From Glaciihabitans sp. dw_435 (GTDB lineage Bacteria > Actinomycetota > Actinomycetes > Actinomycetales > Microbacteriaceae), in the NCBI RefSeq assembly GCF_018449675.1, contig NZ_JAAVUZ010000001.1:186001-250000 (forward strand): a stretch of 64,000 bases of DNA, in the 5' to 3' direction. The notes below the pieces were generated by a model. That model made no database searches, was not told the origin of the DNA, and saw only the letters and a list, made by a program, of their open reading frames with translations. Every line of letters begins with the position of its first letter. Position 1 is the stretch's first letter. A program made the position numbers and the translations under genes. This document shows positions 43,778 to 52,842 of the stretch, piece after piece.

Positions 43778-46051
43778 ATGCCCGATTACGGTTTGCCCCT
43801 GCTCTTTGGAACGTTTATCACCCCGACCAACCGGAACCCGCAGGCCGCGGTCGATCTGGCAATCGTGAGCGAAGAGGTGGGGTTCGACCTCGTCACTTTC
43901 CAGGACCACCCGTACCAGCCGGCCTTCCTCGACACCTGGACCCTGATGACCTGGGTGGCGGCACAGACGGAATCCATCCACATCGCGCCCAATGTGCTGA
44001 GCACGCCGCTGCGTCCCCCGGCCGTGACCGCCCGGGCCGCCGCGAGCCTCGATCTGCTCTCCGGCGGCCGGTTCGATCTCGCCCTCGGCGCCGGCGCCTT
44101 CTGGGACGCCATCGAGGGCATGGGCGGCCGACGCCTGACCGCGGGCCAGGCCGTGGATGCGCTCAGCGAGGCGATCGACGTCATCCGCGGAATCTGGAGC
44201 GTGGATGACCGTGCCCCGCTGCGCATCGATGGTGACTACTACCGGTTGGCCGGCGCCAAGCGTGGCCCGGCTCCCGCACACGAGATGCCCATCTGGGTGG
44301 GGGCATACAAGCCGCGGATGCTGCGGCTGACCGGACGCAAGGCCGACGGCTGGTTGCCCTCTCTCGGCTACATGAAACCCGGGGACTTTGCCGCGGGCAA
44401 CGCGATCATCGATGAGGCAGCAATCGCGGCAGGCCGCGCCCCGAGCGACATCCGCCGTCTCGCCAACATTGGGGGACAATTCGCCGCCGCCGGGCAGGGC
44501 TTCCTCGTCGGACCGCCCGCCCAGTGGGTCGAGGAACTCCTTCCTTATGCGCTGGACGACGGTGTGGGAACCTTCATCGTGTCGACGGATGATCCGGGCA
44601 CCATGCAGCGCTTCGCCGACGAGGTGGCACCCGCCCTGCGTGAGGCGGTCGCGGCTGAGCGGCGCTCGCGGGGAACGGTGGAGCGGGGCATCCGCTCGTC
44701 CATCGCCCTGTCCAAGCGGCGCGATGGAATCGACTACGACGCCATCCCCGCGTCGCTGGCCGCGGCGGCCGTCGAACCCGGCGATGTCGGGTTCTCGAAG
44801 GTGCGCTCCACCTATATGCGCGGTGGGTCTCCTGGACTCGTGCTGCGCGTCGGGTCGGCCGAGGAGGTGGTCGAGGCGCTCGCGTTCGCGCGGTCGCAAC
44901 CCGTGGCGCTCGCCGTACGCAGCGGCGGTCACGGCATCAGCGGCCGCTCCACCAACGATGGCGGGATCGTCATTGACCTGGCGGGACTGAACTCCATCGA
45001 GGTCATCGACGAGCGGGCCCGGCGCGTGCGCATTGGACCCGGCGCCCGCTGGATGGACGTCGCCGCGGTGCTGGGCGAGCGCGGCTGGGCGCTGAGCTCG
45101 GGCGACTACGGCGGGGTCGGGGTCGGCGGGCTCGCGACGGCGGGCGGAATCGGATGGCTCGTGCGCGAGCACGGCCTCACCATCGACCACCTCCGCAGCG
45201 TCGAGATGGTGCTCGCCGATGGTTCCTTCGTGCACGCCGACGCCGAGCAGAACACCGATCTGTTCTGGGCCGTGCGCGGGGCCGGAGCAAACTTCGGCAT
45301 CGTCACCTCGTTCGAGTTCGAGGTGGACGACATCGGCGACGTCGGCTGGGCGCAGCTCGCTTTCGACGCGAGCGACACCGCGGGCTTCCTCGAGGGCTGG
45401 GGAGCCGAGGTCGAGGCCGCGCCGCGCGACCTCACGAGCTTCCTCATCATGGGACCGCCCCGCGCCGGGCAACCGCACGTCGCCCAGGTGATGGCGGTCG
45501 TCGACTCCGACCAGCCCGAGACCATCATCGAGCGGTTGCAGCCCCTCGCCAACCTTGCGCCACTGCTCGACCAGACGGTGCAGCTGAAGTCCTACGCCGC
45601 CATCATGGCCAACTCGCAGGGAGGCGACCACACCGGCCAGGGCGAACCCATCGCGCGCTCCGGTCTGCTCGACCACATCACTCCCGAGTTCGCCGCTGCG
45701 GCGGAACGCATGCTGGCAACGGGGGAGGTCTACTTCTTTCAGATCCGCGCGGTGGGAGGTGCGGTGGCGGATGTCCCGGCCGACGCGACCGCGTACGGCA
45801 ACCGTTCCGCCAACTTCTCGGTCGTCGCGTTCGGATCGCACCCGCAGGTGATGGACCGGCTCTGGGCCGACATGCACGCGCACTTTGACGGGCTGTACCT
45901 GAGCTTCGAGACGGACCAGCACCACGACCGCCTCGCCGACGCGTTCCCGCCAGCAACGATCGCCCGACTGCGCGAGCTCAAGGTGCGGTTCGACCCCGAC
46001 AACGTCTTCCGCGACAATTTCAACATCACGCCCCTTCAGGTTCACGGCTAG
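43778..46051 (+). CDS. fusion of luciferase-like (F420/FMN) oxidoreductase and berberine-bridge-type FAD oxidase
   Basis: A 757-residue two-enzyme fusion. Residues 1 to about 300 are a luciferase-like TIM barrel (LGAGAFWDAIEGMGG, PIWVGAYKPRMLRLTGRKADGW), a family that uses F420 or FMN. After a linker, about 345-520 is a PCMH-type FAD domain. His385 in RSGGHGISGRS is the expected covalent FAD site; the second attachment Cys is replaced by Tyr444 (GDYGGVGVGG). The C-terminus has the BBE motif near FDPDNVFRDNFNI. It is divergent from HxlR. Substrate unknown. Confidence 0.85.
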   Translation: MPDYGLPLLFGTFITPTNRNPQAAVDLAIVSEEVGFDLVTFQDHPYQPAFLDTWTLMTWVAAQTESIHIAPNVLSTPLRPPAVTARAAASLDLLSGGRFDLALGAGAFWDAIEGMGGRRLTAGQAVDALSEAIDVIRGIWSVDDRAPLRIDGDYYRLAGAKRGPAPAHEMPIWVGAYKPRMLRLTGRKADGWLPSLGYMKPGDFAAGNAIIDEAAIAAGRAPSDIRRLANIGGQFAAAGQGFLVGPPAQWVEELLPYALDDGVGTFIVSTDDPGTMQRFADEVAPALREAVAAERRSRGTVERGIRSSIALSKRRDGIDYDAIPASLAAAAVEPGDVGFSKVRSTYMRGGSPGLVLRVGSAEEVVEALAFARSQPVALAVRSGGHGISGRSTNDGGIVIDLAGLNSIEVIDERARRVRIGPGARWMDVAAVLGERGWALSSGDYGGVGVGGLATAGGIGWLVREHGLTIDHLRSVEMVLADGSFVHADAEQNTDLFWAVRGAGANFGIVTSFEFEVDDIGDVGWAQLAFDASDTAGFLEGWGAEVEAAPRDLTSFLIMGPPRAGQPHVAQVMAVVDSDQPETIIERLQPLANLAPLLDQTVQLKSYAAIMANSQGGDHTGQGEPIARSGLLDHITPEFAAAAERMLATGEVYFFQIRAVGGAVADVPADATAYGNRSANFSVVAFGSHPQVMDRLWADMHAHFDGLYLSFETDQHHDRLADAFPPATIARLRELKVRFDPDNVFRDNFNITPLQVHG

Positions 46052-46098
46052 AGGCCGGCCGCTAAGCTCCGGGTAACCACGACGAACAGGGGCACGAA

Positions 46099-46515
46099 AT
46101 GGCACGAGAGCGACTCCCGCGGCCGGATCGCCCACGCAAGCCCGGCTTTCTCGATGACATGCCTGTTCCGCCAGCGGCGCCCGTCGACACCACCGGTGAG
46201 CCCGGCCGAGCGTCCGATCACCTGTCGTCTCTCGGCGAGGGCCCCGGTCAGACGCCGCTCGAAGACGTCATCCCCGGAGCGATATTGGTCCTGGTCGCGG
46301 CCATGGCCCTTCCCATCGTCGCCATCGCCGCGTTCTTCCCCGGAACGCCTGTGGCGATACCGGCGGTCTTTCTCCCGGTCGGACTTGTCTTCCTGATCCT
46401 CGGCATTTGGCTCATTCGGCGTGGAGCCAAACGATGGGCCTGGCGCAAGGCGAATGTGCACCTCACCGGTGGCCGCTACCTCCGTCCGTGGGAGAAGACT
46501 CCCGACTCGTACTGA
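46099..46515 (+). CDS. small two-span membrane protein
   Basis: A 138-residue protein. A long hydrophilic Pro-rich head is followed by two adjacent spans (near 60-80 and 85-107) and a basic tail with RRGAKRWAWRKANVHL. AGGGG precedes the ATG. It resembles unnamed actinobacterial membrane proteins; I do not recognise a function. It lies 47 bp after the fused oxidoreductase. Confidence 0.55.
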   Translation: MARERLPRPDRPRKPGFLDDMPVPPAAPVDTTGEPGRASDHLSSLGEGPGQTPLEDVIPGAILVLVAAMALPIVAIAAFFPGTPVAIPAVFLPVGLVFLILGIWLIRRGAKRWAWRKANVHLTGGRYLRPWEKTPDSY

Positions 46516-46635
46516 CGAGCGCGAACCAGCCTCGAACTGGGGGTAGAACTTGTCGTTTGCTCAATCTGGCCGCGGTTAGGCTCCTCTAAGTCGACGAATA
46601 ACACGGTTTGAGTCGCAGATTCTGGGGGAATTCTT

Positions 46636-47817
46636 ATGATGTATACGAAACATCTTCTTCGTACGGCGTCGGTGCTGCTTCTCAGCGCTGCACTGATCGT
46701 GCCCGCCCAGGTGTCGGCATCCGCTGACACCGTGGTTCACACCACCGCGGCCTCGCCGGTGACACATATTCTCGCGTCGACGAAGGCGTTCTCGAAGGCA
46801 CCGGTGCCCAAGGTTACCGGCGTCCGTCAGGTCGGCAAGGCGCTCACCGCCGTCGCGGGCACGTGGAAGTCCAAGCCCACCACCCTCCGCTACCAGTGGA
46901 CGCGCAATGGCAAGCCCATCGCGCACGCCACCGCCAAGACCTACACGCTCGGTGCGGCCGACGGCGGCACCCGCGTCGGCGTCGTTGTGACGGCCAAGCG
47001 CTCCGGCTACAAGACCACCTCCCGCACCTCCGCGGTGTCGGTCATCGCCCTCGCGACCTTCGTCAAGGCGACCCGCCCGATCGCGTCCGGTGACGCCGTC
47101 TACGGACACACCCTGCAGGTGTACCTCGGTGCGTGGAGCCCCGCTCCCATCGCGAGCTATCAGTGGAAGAGCGCGGGCAAGCCGATTGCCGGTGCCACCC
47201 GAGCCAGCTACACCGTCGCCAAGACCGATGTCGGTCACCAGATCACGGTGACAGTGACGGGCAAGCGCGCCGGCTACAATACCGTCGTCGCCACGTCGGT
47301 CGGCACCAAGGTCGTTCCCGCCATTCAGGCACCGTCGACCACCGTCCCCGCCGACTCCGAGAGCCTGGTGAACGTCGATATCGTTCCCGGAACATACATT
47401 GCTACGTCCGGCACGGTCGACTGCGAGTGGGAGCGGTACTCCCGAAACCAAGACGAGCTCGGATACGGCTTCGGACCCGGCCAGCGCATCGTAACGATCT
47501 CGGCCAGTGACTACGAGTTCTACAGCGATGGCTGTGGCACGTGGACTCCCATCGCCAACGTCGCGCTGACAGCGCTGACGACCATCCCCGACGGTGGCGC
47601 ATTCGCGGTCGGCTCGCAGGTGCAGCCCGGCGAGTACACGGCACCCAACCCGCTCGGGACCTGCTACTGGTCGCTGTACTCCGATTACTCCGGTAGCGAA
47701 GACAGCTGGATCGATTACGACTATCCCGAATCGGCGAACGTCACCGTTCGGGTGCCGGCGAATGCCGCCCTGTTCGAGGTCGATGGTTGTGGTCCCTGGA
47801 CCCGCATCGCGGACTAG
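46636..47817 (+). CDS. secreted two-domain repeat protein, copy 1
   Basis: A 393-residue secreted protein with a Sec signal peptide (SVLLLSAALIVPAQVSASA, cleavage near residue 30). Two Ig-like repeats follow (about 55-135 and 140-230), each with a YQW...G.PIA.AT...YT...D.G..I.V.VT...GY pattern. The C-terminal half has two ~65-residue repeats marked by V.PG.Y, C.W and DGCG.W motifs, with paired cysteines. No cell-wall anchor is seen. Immediately followed by a paralogue and then a decayed third fragment. Probably an extracellular adhesin- or binding-type protein. Confidence 0.75.
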   Translation: MMYTKHLLRTASVLLLSAALIVPAQVSASADTVVHTTAASPVTHILASTKAFSKAPVPKVTGVRQVGKALTAVAGTWKSKPTTLRYQWTRNGKPIAHATAKTYTLGAADGGTRVGVVVTAKRSGYKTTSRTSAVSVIALATFVKATRPIASGDAVYGHTLQVYLGAWSPAPIASYQWKSAGKPIAGATRASYTVAKTDVGHQITVTVTGKRAGYNTVVATSVGTKVVPAIQAPSTTVPADSESLVNVDIVPGTYIATSGTVDCEWERYSRNQDELGYGFGPGQRIVTISASDYEFYSDGCGTWTPIANVALTALTTIPDGGAFAVGSQVQPGEYTAPNPLGTCYWSLYSDYSGSEDSWIDYDYPESANVTVRVPANAALFEVDGCGPWTRIAD

Positions 47818-47829
47818 CGACAATTTCTG

Positions 47830-49017
47830 ATGATGTATTCGAGACGTCTTCTTCGTACCGCGGCGGTGCTGCTGCTCAGCGCCGCCCTGGTCGTGCCCGC
47901 ACAGGCGTCCGCGTCGGCCCAGACCGTGGTTCACACCGCGGCAGCGTCGCCGGTTTCGCACGTTTTCGCCTCCACGAAGGCGTTCTCGAAAGCACCCGTG
48001 CCGAAGGTGACCGGTGTCGGCCAGGTCGGCAAGGTGATCACCGCTGTGGCCGGAACGTGGAAATCCAAGCCCACCACGCTCCGCTACCAGTGGATGCGCA
48101 ACGGCAAGCCGATTGCCCACGCTACGGGTAGGGCATACAAGCTCGTCGCGGCCGACGGCGGTACCCGAGTCGGCGTCGTCGTAACGGGCACGAGGCCTGG
48201 GTACAAGACCACGTCCCGCACCTCCGCGGTGACGGTCATTGCCCTCGCGAGCTTCATCAGGGTGAGCCATCCCATCGTGTATGGCGAAGTGCGGTATGGC
48301 CACACCCTGCGGGTGTACCTCGACGCGTGGACTCCGGCCCCCATCGCGAGCTACCAGTGGAAGAGCGCCGGCAAGCCGATTGCGGGTGCTACCCGTGCGA
48401 GCTACACGATCGCGAAAACCGACGTGGGCCACCAGATCACCGTGACGGTGACGGGCAAGCGCCCCGGGTACAAGACCGTCCTGGCGACCTCGGTCGGCAC
48501 CCAGCGCGTGCCGGCAATTGTTCCGCCTGCCGCGGGCATGGCGCGCGACGGCGAGTACCTCGTGGGCGTCGACGTCATTCCAGGCACGTATGTGGCGCGG
48601 TCGTCTGGCGTGAACTGCTCGTGGTACCGCCTCGGTCGCGATACCGACTATGACTACCTCGGCCAGGGCGCTGCACCGGGCCAGGCGATCGTTACCATCG
48701 CCGCGTCAGACGTGTATTTCCAAACCGACGGCTGTGGCAGCTGGGTCCCGATCGCAGACGTTCCGTTCACCGTCATGGATTCCATTACCGTGGATGGCGA
48801 GTTGGCCGTCCACGCGCAGGTCATCCCCGGCGTCTACACGACGACAAACCCGTTCGGCGGCTGCCTGTGGGAGACGTATTCGGACTTCTCTGGAAGCGAC
48901 GAAAGCTACGTGGACGGCGGCTACAGCTACGACCCCACCGTCGTCGCGACCATCAATCCGACCGACGCGGCCTTCGAAACCGACGGCTGCGGCACCTGGA
49001 CGCGCATTTCCGACTAG
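47830..49017 (+). CDS. secreted two-domain repeat protein, copy 2 (tandem paralogue)
   Basis: A 395-residue paralogue of the preceding gene, starting 12 bp after it. The signal peptide and Ig-like half are nearly the same (shared stretches such as SYQWKSAGKPIAGATRAS and GHQITVTVTGK), while the C-terminal half has diverged but keeps PGTY, C.W and DGCG.W. The pattern implies a duplication with selection for different C-terminal binding surfaces. No strong RBS lies in the 12-bp spacer, so it may depend on readthrough or coupling from copy 1. Confidence 0.75.
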   Translation: MMYSRRLLRTAAVLLLSAALVVPAQASASAQTVVHTAAASPVSHVFASTKAFSKAPVPKVTGVGQVGKVITAVAGTWKSKPTTLRYQWMRNGKPIAHATGRAYKLVAADGGTRVGVVVTGTRPGYKTTSRTSAVTVIALASFIRVSHPIVYGEVRYGHTLRVYLDAWTPAPIASYQWKSAGKPIAGATRASYTIAKTDVGHQITVTVTGKRPGYKTVLATSVGTQRVPAIVPPAAGMARDGEYLVGVDVIPGTYVARSSGVNCSWYRLGRDTDYDYLGQGAAPGQAIVTIAASDVYFQTDGCGSWVPIADVPFTVMDSITVDGELAVHAQVIPGVYTTTNPFGGCLWETYSDFSGSDESYVDGGYSYDPTVVATINPTDAAFETDGCGTWTRISD

Positions 49018-49024
49018 TTGCTCA

Positions 49025-49066
49025 CGAAGTACCCCGAGATTTCGAGTGGAATCCCGGGGCACTTCG
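49025..49066 (+). terminator. imperfect hairpin after the secreted paralogues
   Basis: CGAAGTACCCCG (49025-49036) and CGGGGCACTTCG (49055-49066) pair at 11 of 12 positions, with an 18-base loop, starting 8 bases after the stop of copy 2. No U-run follows. Confidence 0.5.
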
Positions 49067-49127
49067 TCGTCAGGCGCGCTGCGTCTGCGATCGATGCGGC
49101 AGCCCTGAACCCGTCTCGAGGATCGCC

Positions 49128-49357
49128 AGCGGCTTCGGCGCGGGTCAGAGGATTGTCACCATCTCACTGTGGGACCAGGGTTTCAGCACCCACGGCTGTG
49201 GAGCCTGCACGCCCATCGCGTCGGTGCCCTTCAGCATGTCCACGTCGGTGGCAGCCAGCGGGGTGTTCGCCGTGCACTCACAACTCGCGCCCGGGTATTA
49301 CTCGACTCGCACTGCACAACCACCGACTGTGGTGTCTGGGACCTGGTCGACCAATAA
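49128..49357 (+). pseudogene. degenerate fragment of a third secreted paralogue
   Basis: Plus-strand translation from about 49131 gives GFGAGQRIVTISLWDQGF, then THGCGACTPIASVPF and FAVHSQLAPGYYS. This matches the C-terminal repeats of copy 1 (GFGPGQRIVTIS, GCGTWTPIA, FAVGSQVQPGEY). There is no start, no signal peptide and no Ig-like half. Near 49320 the match appears to change frame (TDCGVWDLVD, recalling the C.W motif). This is the remnant of a third tandem copy, truncated at its 5' end and frameshifted. Confidence 0.7.
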
Positions 49358-49360
49358 GGC

Positions 49361-49705
49361 CTAGCGGCCCTGGCGCTGTTTTTTCGGTCGCGGCGCGCCC
49401 TTGACCGCGGGGGCGCGTCCCTTGCCCTTGGACGCCTTGGCCTTGCCGCCGGCGTTCTGCTTGGGCTTCTCGGGCTCGGGCGCCTCGGCCAATTCGATGC
49501 GGGCGGCCTTCAGAAGCGCGTTGCCGGCCTTGGTCAGCGTGGTGGTTTCCGCGTTGCGGTTGAAGAGCGCTTCGCCGAGTTCCGTCTCGAGTTTCTCGAC
49601 CGACGAACTGAGCTTGGCGCGGGAGATGTTGAGCTGCTCTGCCGCGCGAGCGAAGTGCAACTCCTCGGCGACGGCGACAAAATGCCGTAGGAGGGTGATG
49701 TTCAC
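49361..49705 (-). CDS. free-standing LysR-type HTH protein with basic tail
   Basis: A 114-residue protein. The N-terminal 60 residues are a clear LysR winged-helix (LLRHFVAVAEELHFARAAEQL, then NISRAKLSSSVEKLETELG and LFNRN). The substrate-binding domain is absent. In its place is a Lys/Pro/Ala-rich tail ending RPKKQRQGR. GTG 49705 is preceded by GAAAGG. It may be a truncated regulator or a small DNA-binding protein in its own right. It is divergent from the ABC-F gene. Confidence 0.75.
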   Translation of the reverse strand: MNITLLRHFVAVAEELHFARAAEQLNISRAKLSSSVEKLETELGEALFNRNAETTTLTKAGNALLKAARIELAEAPEPEKPKQNAGGKAKASKGKGRAPAVKGAPRPKKQRQGR

Positions 49706-49801
49706 GGGCAGCCTTTCGTTACGTGCGCGCGAGTCGCGTACGCACTCACAGGGTATCCGGGATGTGCCGGTGGCCGGGCGGACCAGTGAGAACATTGACC
49801 C

Positions 49802-51472
49802 ATGACCGCAACACTGGTGGCCAAGGGCCTTGCCGGAGGCTACGCCCATCGCACCCTCTTTGATTCCCTCGATCTGACCGTTGCCCCCGGGGACGTCGTC
49901 GGCGTCGTCGGGGTGAACGGCGCGGGCAAGTCCACCCTGCTGCGTCTGCTCGCCGGCGTCGCCGAACCACAGGCGGGCACCATCAGCCTCAGCCCCGCGG
50001 ACGCCTTCGTCGGCTGGCTCCCGCAGGAACACGAACGACTCGACGGCGAGACGGTCGGCCAGTACATCGCGCGCCGCACCGGCTGCGCCGAAACGACGAG
50101 GGAAATGGATGCCGCGGCGGCAGCGCTCGGGGACCTCGATCCCACCCCGCGCCCGGACGGCCTCGACCCCAGTGATGTCTACTCGATCGCGTTAGACCGG
50201 TGGCTGGCGAGCGGCGCCGCGGACCTCGACGAGCGGCTGCCCATCGTGCTCGCCGATCTCGGCCTGGAACTCGGATCGTCCGTGGCCGAAGACGCCCTGA
50301 TGACCTCCCTGTCCGGTGGTCAGGCGGCGCGCGTGGGACTCGCGGCTCTCCTGCTGTCACGATTCGACATCGTGCTGCTGGATGAGCCCACGAACGACCT
50401 GGACCTCGACGGCCTCGAGCGACTCGAGTCCTTCGTGCGGGGTCTTCGGGGCGGAGTCATCCTCGTCAGTCACGATCGCGAATTTCTCGCCCGCTGCGTG
50501 ACCCGTGTGCTGGAGCTCGACCTGGCCCAGGGCACCAATCGCGTGTTCGGCGGAGGGTACGACTCCTATCTCGAGGAGCGCGAGACCGCGCGGCGGCACA
50601 AGCGCGAGGAGTACGACGAGTTCGCCGACAAGAAGGCGGATCTCATCGGGCGCGCCCGCGTGCAGCGCGAGTGGTCGAGCCAGGGCGTGCGCAACGCGAT
50701 GAAAAAGTCTCCCGACAACGACAAGATCCGTCGCAAGGCCTCCATGGAGTCCAGCGAGAAGCAGGGCCAGAAGGTGCGGCAGATGGAGAGCCGCATCGCG
50801 CGGCTCGAGGAGGTCGACGAACCCCGCAAGGAATGGCAGCTCGAGTTCACCATTGGTGCTGCGCCCCGGTCGAGCACCGTCGTGTCGACGCTCAGCGCGG
50901 CAGTCTTCCGCCAGGGGGACTTCACTCTCGGGCCGGTCTCGCTGCAGGTCAACGCGGGTGAACGTATTGGCATTACCGGCCCGAACGGGGCGGGAAAGTC
51001 CACGCTGTTGCGCGCCCTGCTCGGGAGGCAGGCCGCCGACGAGGGCATCGCGAACCTCGGTACGAGCGTGCGCATCGGTGAAATCGACCAGGCGCGCTCG
51101 CTGCTCGCCGGCGACCGGCCGCTGTCGGTGAGTTTCGAGGAGCTCGTTCCGGACTGGCCGATCGCGGAGGTGCGCACCCTTCTGGCGAAGTTCGGTCTGA
51201 AGGCCGATCACGTCAACCGCTCGGTGGACGAGCTGTCGCCGGGGGAGCGCACCCGTGCGGGACTCGCGCTGCTGCAGGCCCGTGGCATCAACCTGCTGGT
51301 GCTCGACGAACCGACCAACCATCTCGACCTCGCCGCGATCGAGCAGCTCGAGCAGGCACTCGACTCCTACGAGGGCACCCTGCTGCTGGTCACCCACGAC
51401 CGTCGGATGCTCGAGAACGTGTCCCTCGACCGCCAGTTGCGCGTCGAGAACGGTCGGGTCACCGAACTCTGA
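49802..51472 (+). CDS. ABC-F family ATPase
   Basis: A 556-residue protein with two ABC domains and no membrane spans. The first has Walker A GVNGAGKST (37-45), signature LSGGQAARVGLAALL and LLDEPTNDLDLDG; the second has GPNGAGKST (near 392-400), signature LSPGERTRAGLALL and LDEPTNHLDLAA. The inter-domain linker (about 255-330) is charged and helical. ABC-F proteins act on the ribosome, in translation or antibiotic protection. Which subfamily applies is not clear from sequence. Confidence 0.9.
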   Translation: MTATLVAKGLAGGYAHRTLFDSLDLTVAPGDVVGVVGVNGAGKSTLLRLLAGVAEPQAGTISLSPADAFVGWLPQEHERLDGETVGQYIARRTGCAETTREMDAAAAALGDLDPTPRPDGLDPSDVYSIALDRWLASGAADLDERLPIVLADLGLELGSSVAEDALMTSLSGGQAARVGLAALLLSRFDIVLLDEPTNDLDLDGLERLESFVRGLRGGVILVSHDREFLARCVTRVLELDLAQGTNRVFGGGYDSYLEERETARRHKREEYDEFADKKADLIGRARVQREWSSQGVRNAMKKSPDNDKIRRKASMESSEKQGQKVRQMESRIARLEEVDEPRKEWQLEFTIGAAPRSSTVVSTLSAAVFRQGDFTLGPVSLQVNAGERIGITGPNGAGKSTLLRALLGRQAADEGIANLGTSVRIGEIDQARSLLAGDRPLSVSFEELVPDWPIAEVRTLLAKFGLKADHVNRSVDELSPGERTRAGLALLQARGINLLVLDEPTNHLDLAAIEQLEQALDSYEGTLLLVTHDRRMLENVSLDRQLRVENGRVTEL

Positions 51473-51551
51473 CCCGCGGCCGGCGCCACCACCGGCGAAT
51501 TCGCAGCCCGCATCGCTTGGCCCCCGTGCCCGGGCATGGTTCGCTAAGTGG

Positions 51552-52229
51552 ATGACGGATATGCCGATGTTTCCCCTCGGGTCAGTTCTCTTCCCCTATA
51601 TGCCGTTGCACCTGCGCGTCTTCGAGGAGCGCTACCTCGTGATGCTCTCCCGCATTCTCACCGAGGAGCCGGCCGAATTCGGCGTCGTGCTCATTGAACG
51701 CGGTCAGGAGGTCGGCGGCGGCGAACACCGCTTCCCCTTCGGCACCGTCGCCCAGATTACCGAGCTCGAGGGCGCGGAAGGCTTCGTTGGAGTCGTCGCC
51801 CAGGGCGACAGGCGCATCGAAGTCACCGAGTGGAAGGACGAGGACCCGCACCCGCAGGCTCTCGTACGCGAACTGCCCGAGCTCGAATGGAACGACGTGC
51901 TGCTTCCCCTGCGCGAGCAGGCCGAACTGGCCGTGCGGCGCAGCCTGGCGATGGCAAGCGAATTCACCGAGCTGCAATGGGCACCGGATGTCGCGCTCTC
52001 CGACGATCCCGTCGCCGCAGCGTGGCAACTCGCCGCCATCGCACCCCTGAACCAGCTCGACCAGGTCGATCTCTTGCGCTCGAGCACCATGGGCGGGCTG
52101 CTGCGGTCGATCTTGGACTACTCGCTCGCGGCGAGCGAATCGTTTCAGGCGGTCTGGCCCGGCGACGACGGGGATGACCTCGACGAAGACCTCGATCCCG
52201 GTTCGGACCCGGACGAGGATCGCGGCTAG
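51552..52229 (+). CDS. Lon N-terminal (substrate-binding) domain protein
   Basis: A 225-residue protein made of a Lon substrate-binding domain: MFPLGSVLFPYMPLHLRVFEER at the start, EFGVVLIERG and GTVAQITELE in the middle, then a helical region. It has no ATPase or protease part. The C-terminus is very acidic (DDGDDLDEDLDPGSDPDEDRG). ATG 51552 and ATG 51561 are both possible starts. Role unknown; the domain usually recognises protein substrates. Its stop overlaps the convergent hypothetical gene. Confidence 0.82.
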   Translation: MTDMPMFPLGSVLFPYMPLHLRVFEERYLVMLSRILTEEPAEFGVVLIERGQEVGGGEHRFPFGTVAQITELEGAEGFVGVVAQGDRRIEVTEWKDEDPHPQALVRELPELEWNDVLLPLREQAELAVRRSLAMASEFTELQWAPDVALSDDPVAAAWQLAAIAPLNQLDQVDLLRSSTMGGLLRSILDYSLAASESFQAVWPGDDGDDLDEDLDPGSDPDEDRG

Positions 52230-52687
52230 GCACCCCGCGCGGAGGCGTGGGCGGCGACGCGCAACAGCGGCCCATCGGCGGCGGGCGCTCCAAGTTCATC
52301 GAGCATCTCGAGGTCGTCGAGCGTGCGCTCGAGATGGGGGCGCAGCCGCGTGGCATCCCGAAGTCCCACCGACCGCACCGTGATGTAGGGCGCAAAATCG
52401 CGCTCAATCAGGTCGGTGAAGCCGTCATAGGGTTCGGCGATGTCGGCGCCAATCATGGCGATGAAGCACTCGCGGCGGCGACGCAGCCGGCACAGCCCGG
52501 TGACCTGGTCGATCATGAGATACGGCAGCGCGGCGCCGTGCGGATCTGTCTGCACCACGTCACCCGGTGCGAACAGTGCCCACCAGAGCAGTGGCGGCAG
52601 GTTGGTGGCGTGCAGCCGGGGCTCCGGGCCCGGTGTCTCGGACAGCAGGGGCCGGTCGGAGCTGCTCAATTCGACTTGGTAACTCAT
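52226..52687 (-). CDS. conserved hypothetical protein
   Basis: A 153-residue soluble protein with no signal or spans. It contains LPPLLWWALFAPGDVVQ, CRLRRRRECFIAMIG and GFTDLIERDFAPYITVRSV. The gene's end overlaps the Lon-domain gene's stop tail to tail. The codon pattern and length support a real gene; I do not recognise a family. Confidence 0.6.
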   Translation of the reverse strand: MSYQVELSSSDRPLLSETPGPEPRLHATNLPPLLWWALFAPGDVVQTDPHGAALPYLMIDQVTGLCRLRRRRECFIAMIGADIAEPYDGFTDLIERDFAPYITVRSVGLRDATRLRPHLERTLDDLEMLDELGAPAADGPLLRVAAHASARGA

Positions 52688-52842
52688 CGTGGCCTCCCAA
52701 CGTCCACCCCCAGCTTCGCAGAAAGCGGGGGCGGAGCGAACGATTTCTCACCGATGTCACGGGCGGCCAGACCCCGAACGGGGGAGTAGGCCGACCGGTC
52801 GTACGCGGATAGCTTTACCCCGAGCGCACGAGGGAAGTAGCA

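Noticed and set aside
43286-46135. A very long open frame (949 codons) antisense to the fused oxidoreductase
   Set aside because: GC-rich codon bias opens antisense frames. Its translation is low-complexity, rich in Arg/Gly/Val/Asp, with no domain, and the plus-strand product has two complete enzyme domains.
46636-49017. Tandem paralogues as a single broken gene
   Set aside because: Each has its own start, signal peptide and stop, and near-equal length; this is gene duplication and not a frameshift.
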